A stretch of 5,244 bases of DNA from Alphaproteobacteria bacterium (GTDB lineage Bacteria > Pseudomonadota > Alphaproteobacteria > ATCC43930 > CGMCC-115725): assembly GCA_005888425.1 (NCBI GenBank), contig VAZF01000490.1, forward strand, positions 1 through 5,244, written 5' to 3'. A model generated the notes under the pieces. The model was not told the origin of the DNA and did not search any database. It was given only the letters and a program-made list of their open reading frames with translations. Position 1 is the first letter of the stretch, and each line of letters starts with the position of its first letter. A program made the translations under genes and the position numbers. Below, piece after piece: positions 5,230 to 5,244 of this stretch.

Positions 5230-5244
5230 AACCACTGCTCTGAA

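Noticed and set aside
4275..5231. 318-codon plus-strand open frame spanning the hydratase gene and the repeat.
   Set aside because: It is a shadow of the enoyl-CoA hydratase; its C-terminus is translated repeat DNA.

Overview
The window looks like ordinary chromosome from a GC-rich alphaproteobacterium; the order cannot be fixed from this much sequence. The signs are high third-position GC, a double cold-shock-domain protein, a PmtA-like phospholipid N-methyltransferase, and G/C-rich palindromic intergenic repeats that I know from alphaproteobacterial genomes. No phage, IS, CRISPR, tRNA or rRNA sequence is visible.

Layout. 1-114: left edge, possibly the N-terminus of an outward-reading gene. 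115-1077 (-): exported TraB/GumN-family protein. 1078-1266: divergent intergenic region. 1267-2034 (+): SDR dehydrogenase strikingly close to animal BDH2/DHRS6 and to bacterial 2-keto-3-deoxy-L-fuconate dehydrogenases. 2051-2775 (+): FAH-family hydrolase, 16 bp downstream in the same operon, broken by an internal deletion that shifts the frame and removes about 40-45 conserved residues. 2776-2962: palindrome-rich spacer with a possible terminator. 2963-3475 (+): tandem cold-shock-domain protein. 3619-4254 (+): PmtA-like methyltransferase. 4255-4304: convergent gap filled by a dispersed-type repeat. 4305-5102 (-): crotonase-fold enoyl-CoA hydratase. 5104-5229: composite inverted/tandem palindromic repeat that abuts the hydratase start codon.

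The only clear pathway unit is the SDR plus FAH pair. This pairing fits the end of a non-phosphorylative deoxy-sugar acid route (oxidation of a 2-keto-3-deoxy acid, then C-C hydrolysis), but the hydrolase looks inactivated in this sequence. The other genes are unlinked housekeeping functions: membrane phosphatidylcholine synthesis, RNA chaperoning, acyl-CoA metabolism and an envelope protein.

I found no convincing new multi-gene system. The points most worth a second look are the hydrolase deletion, the structured repeat at the start of the hydratase gene, the second repeat family between the convergent genes, and the palindrome cluster ahead of the cold-shock gene.
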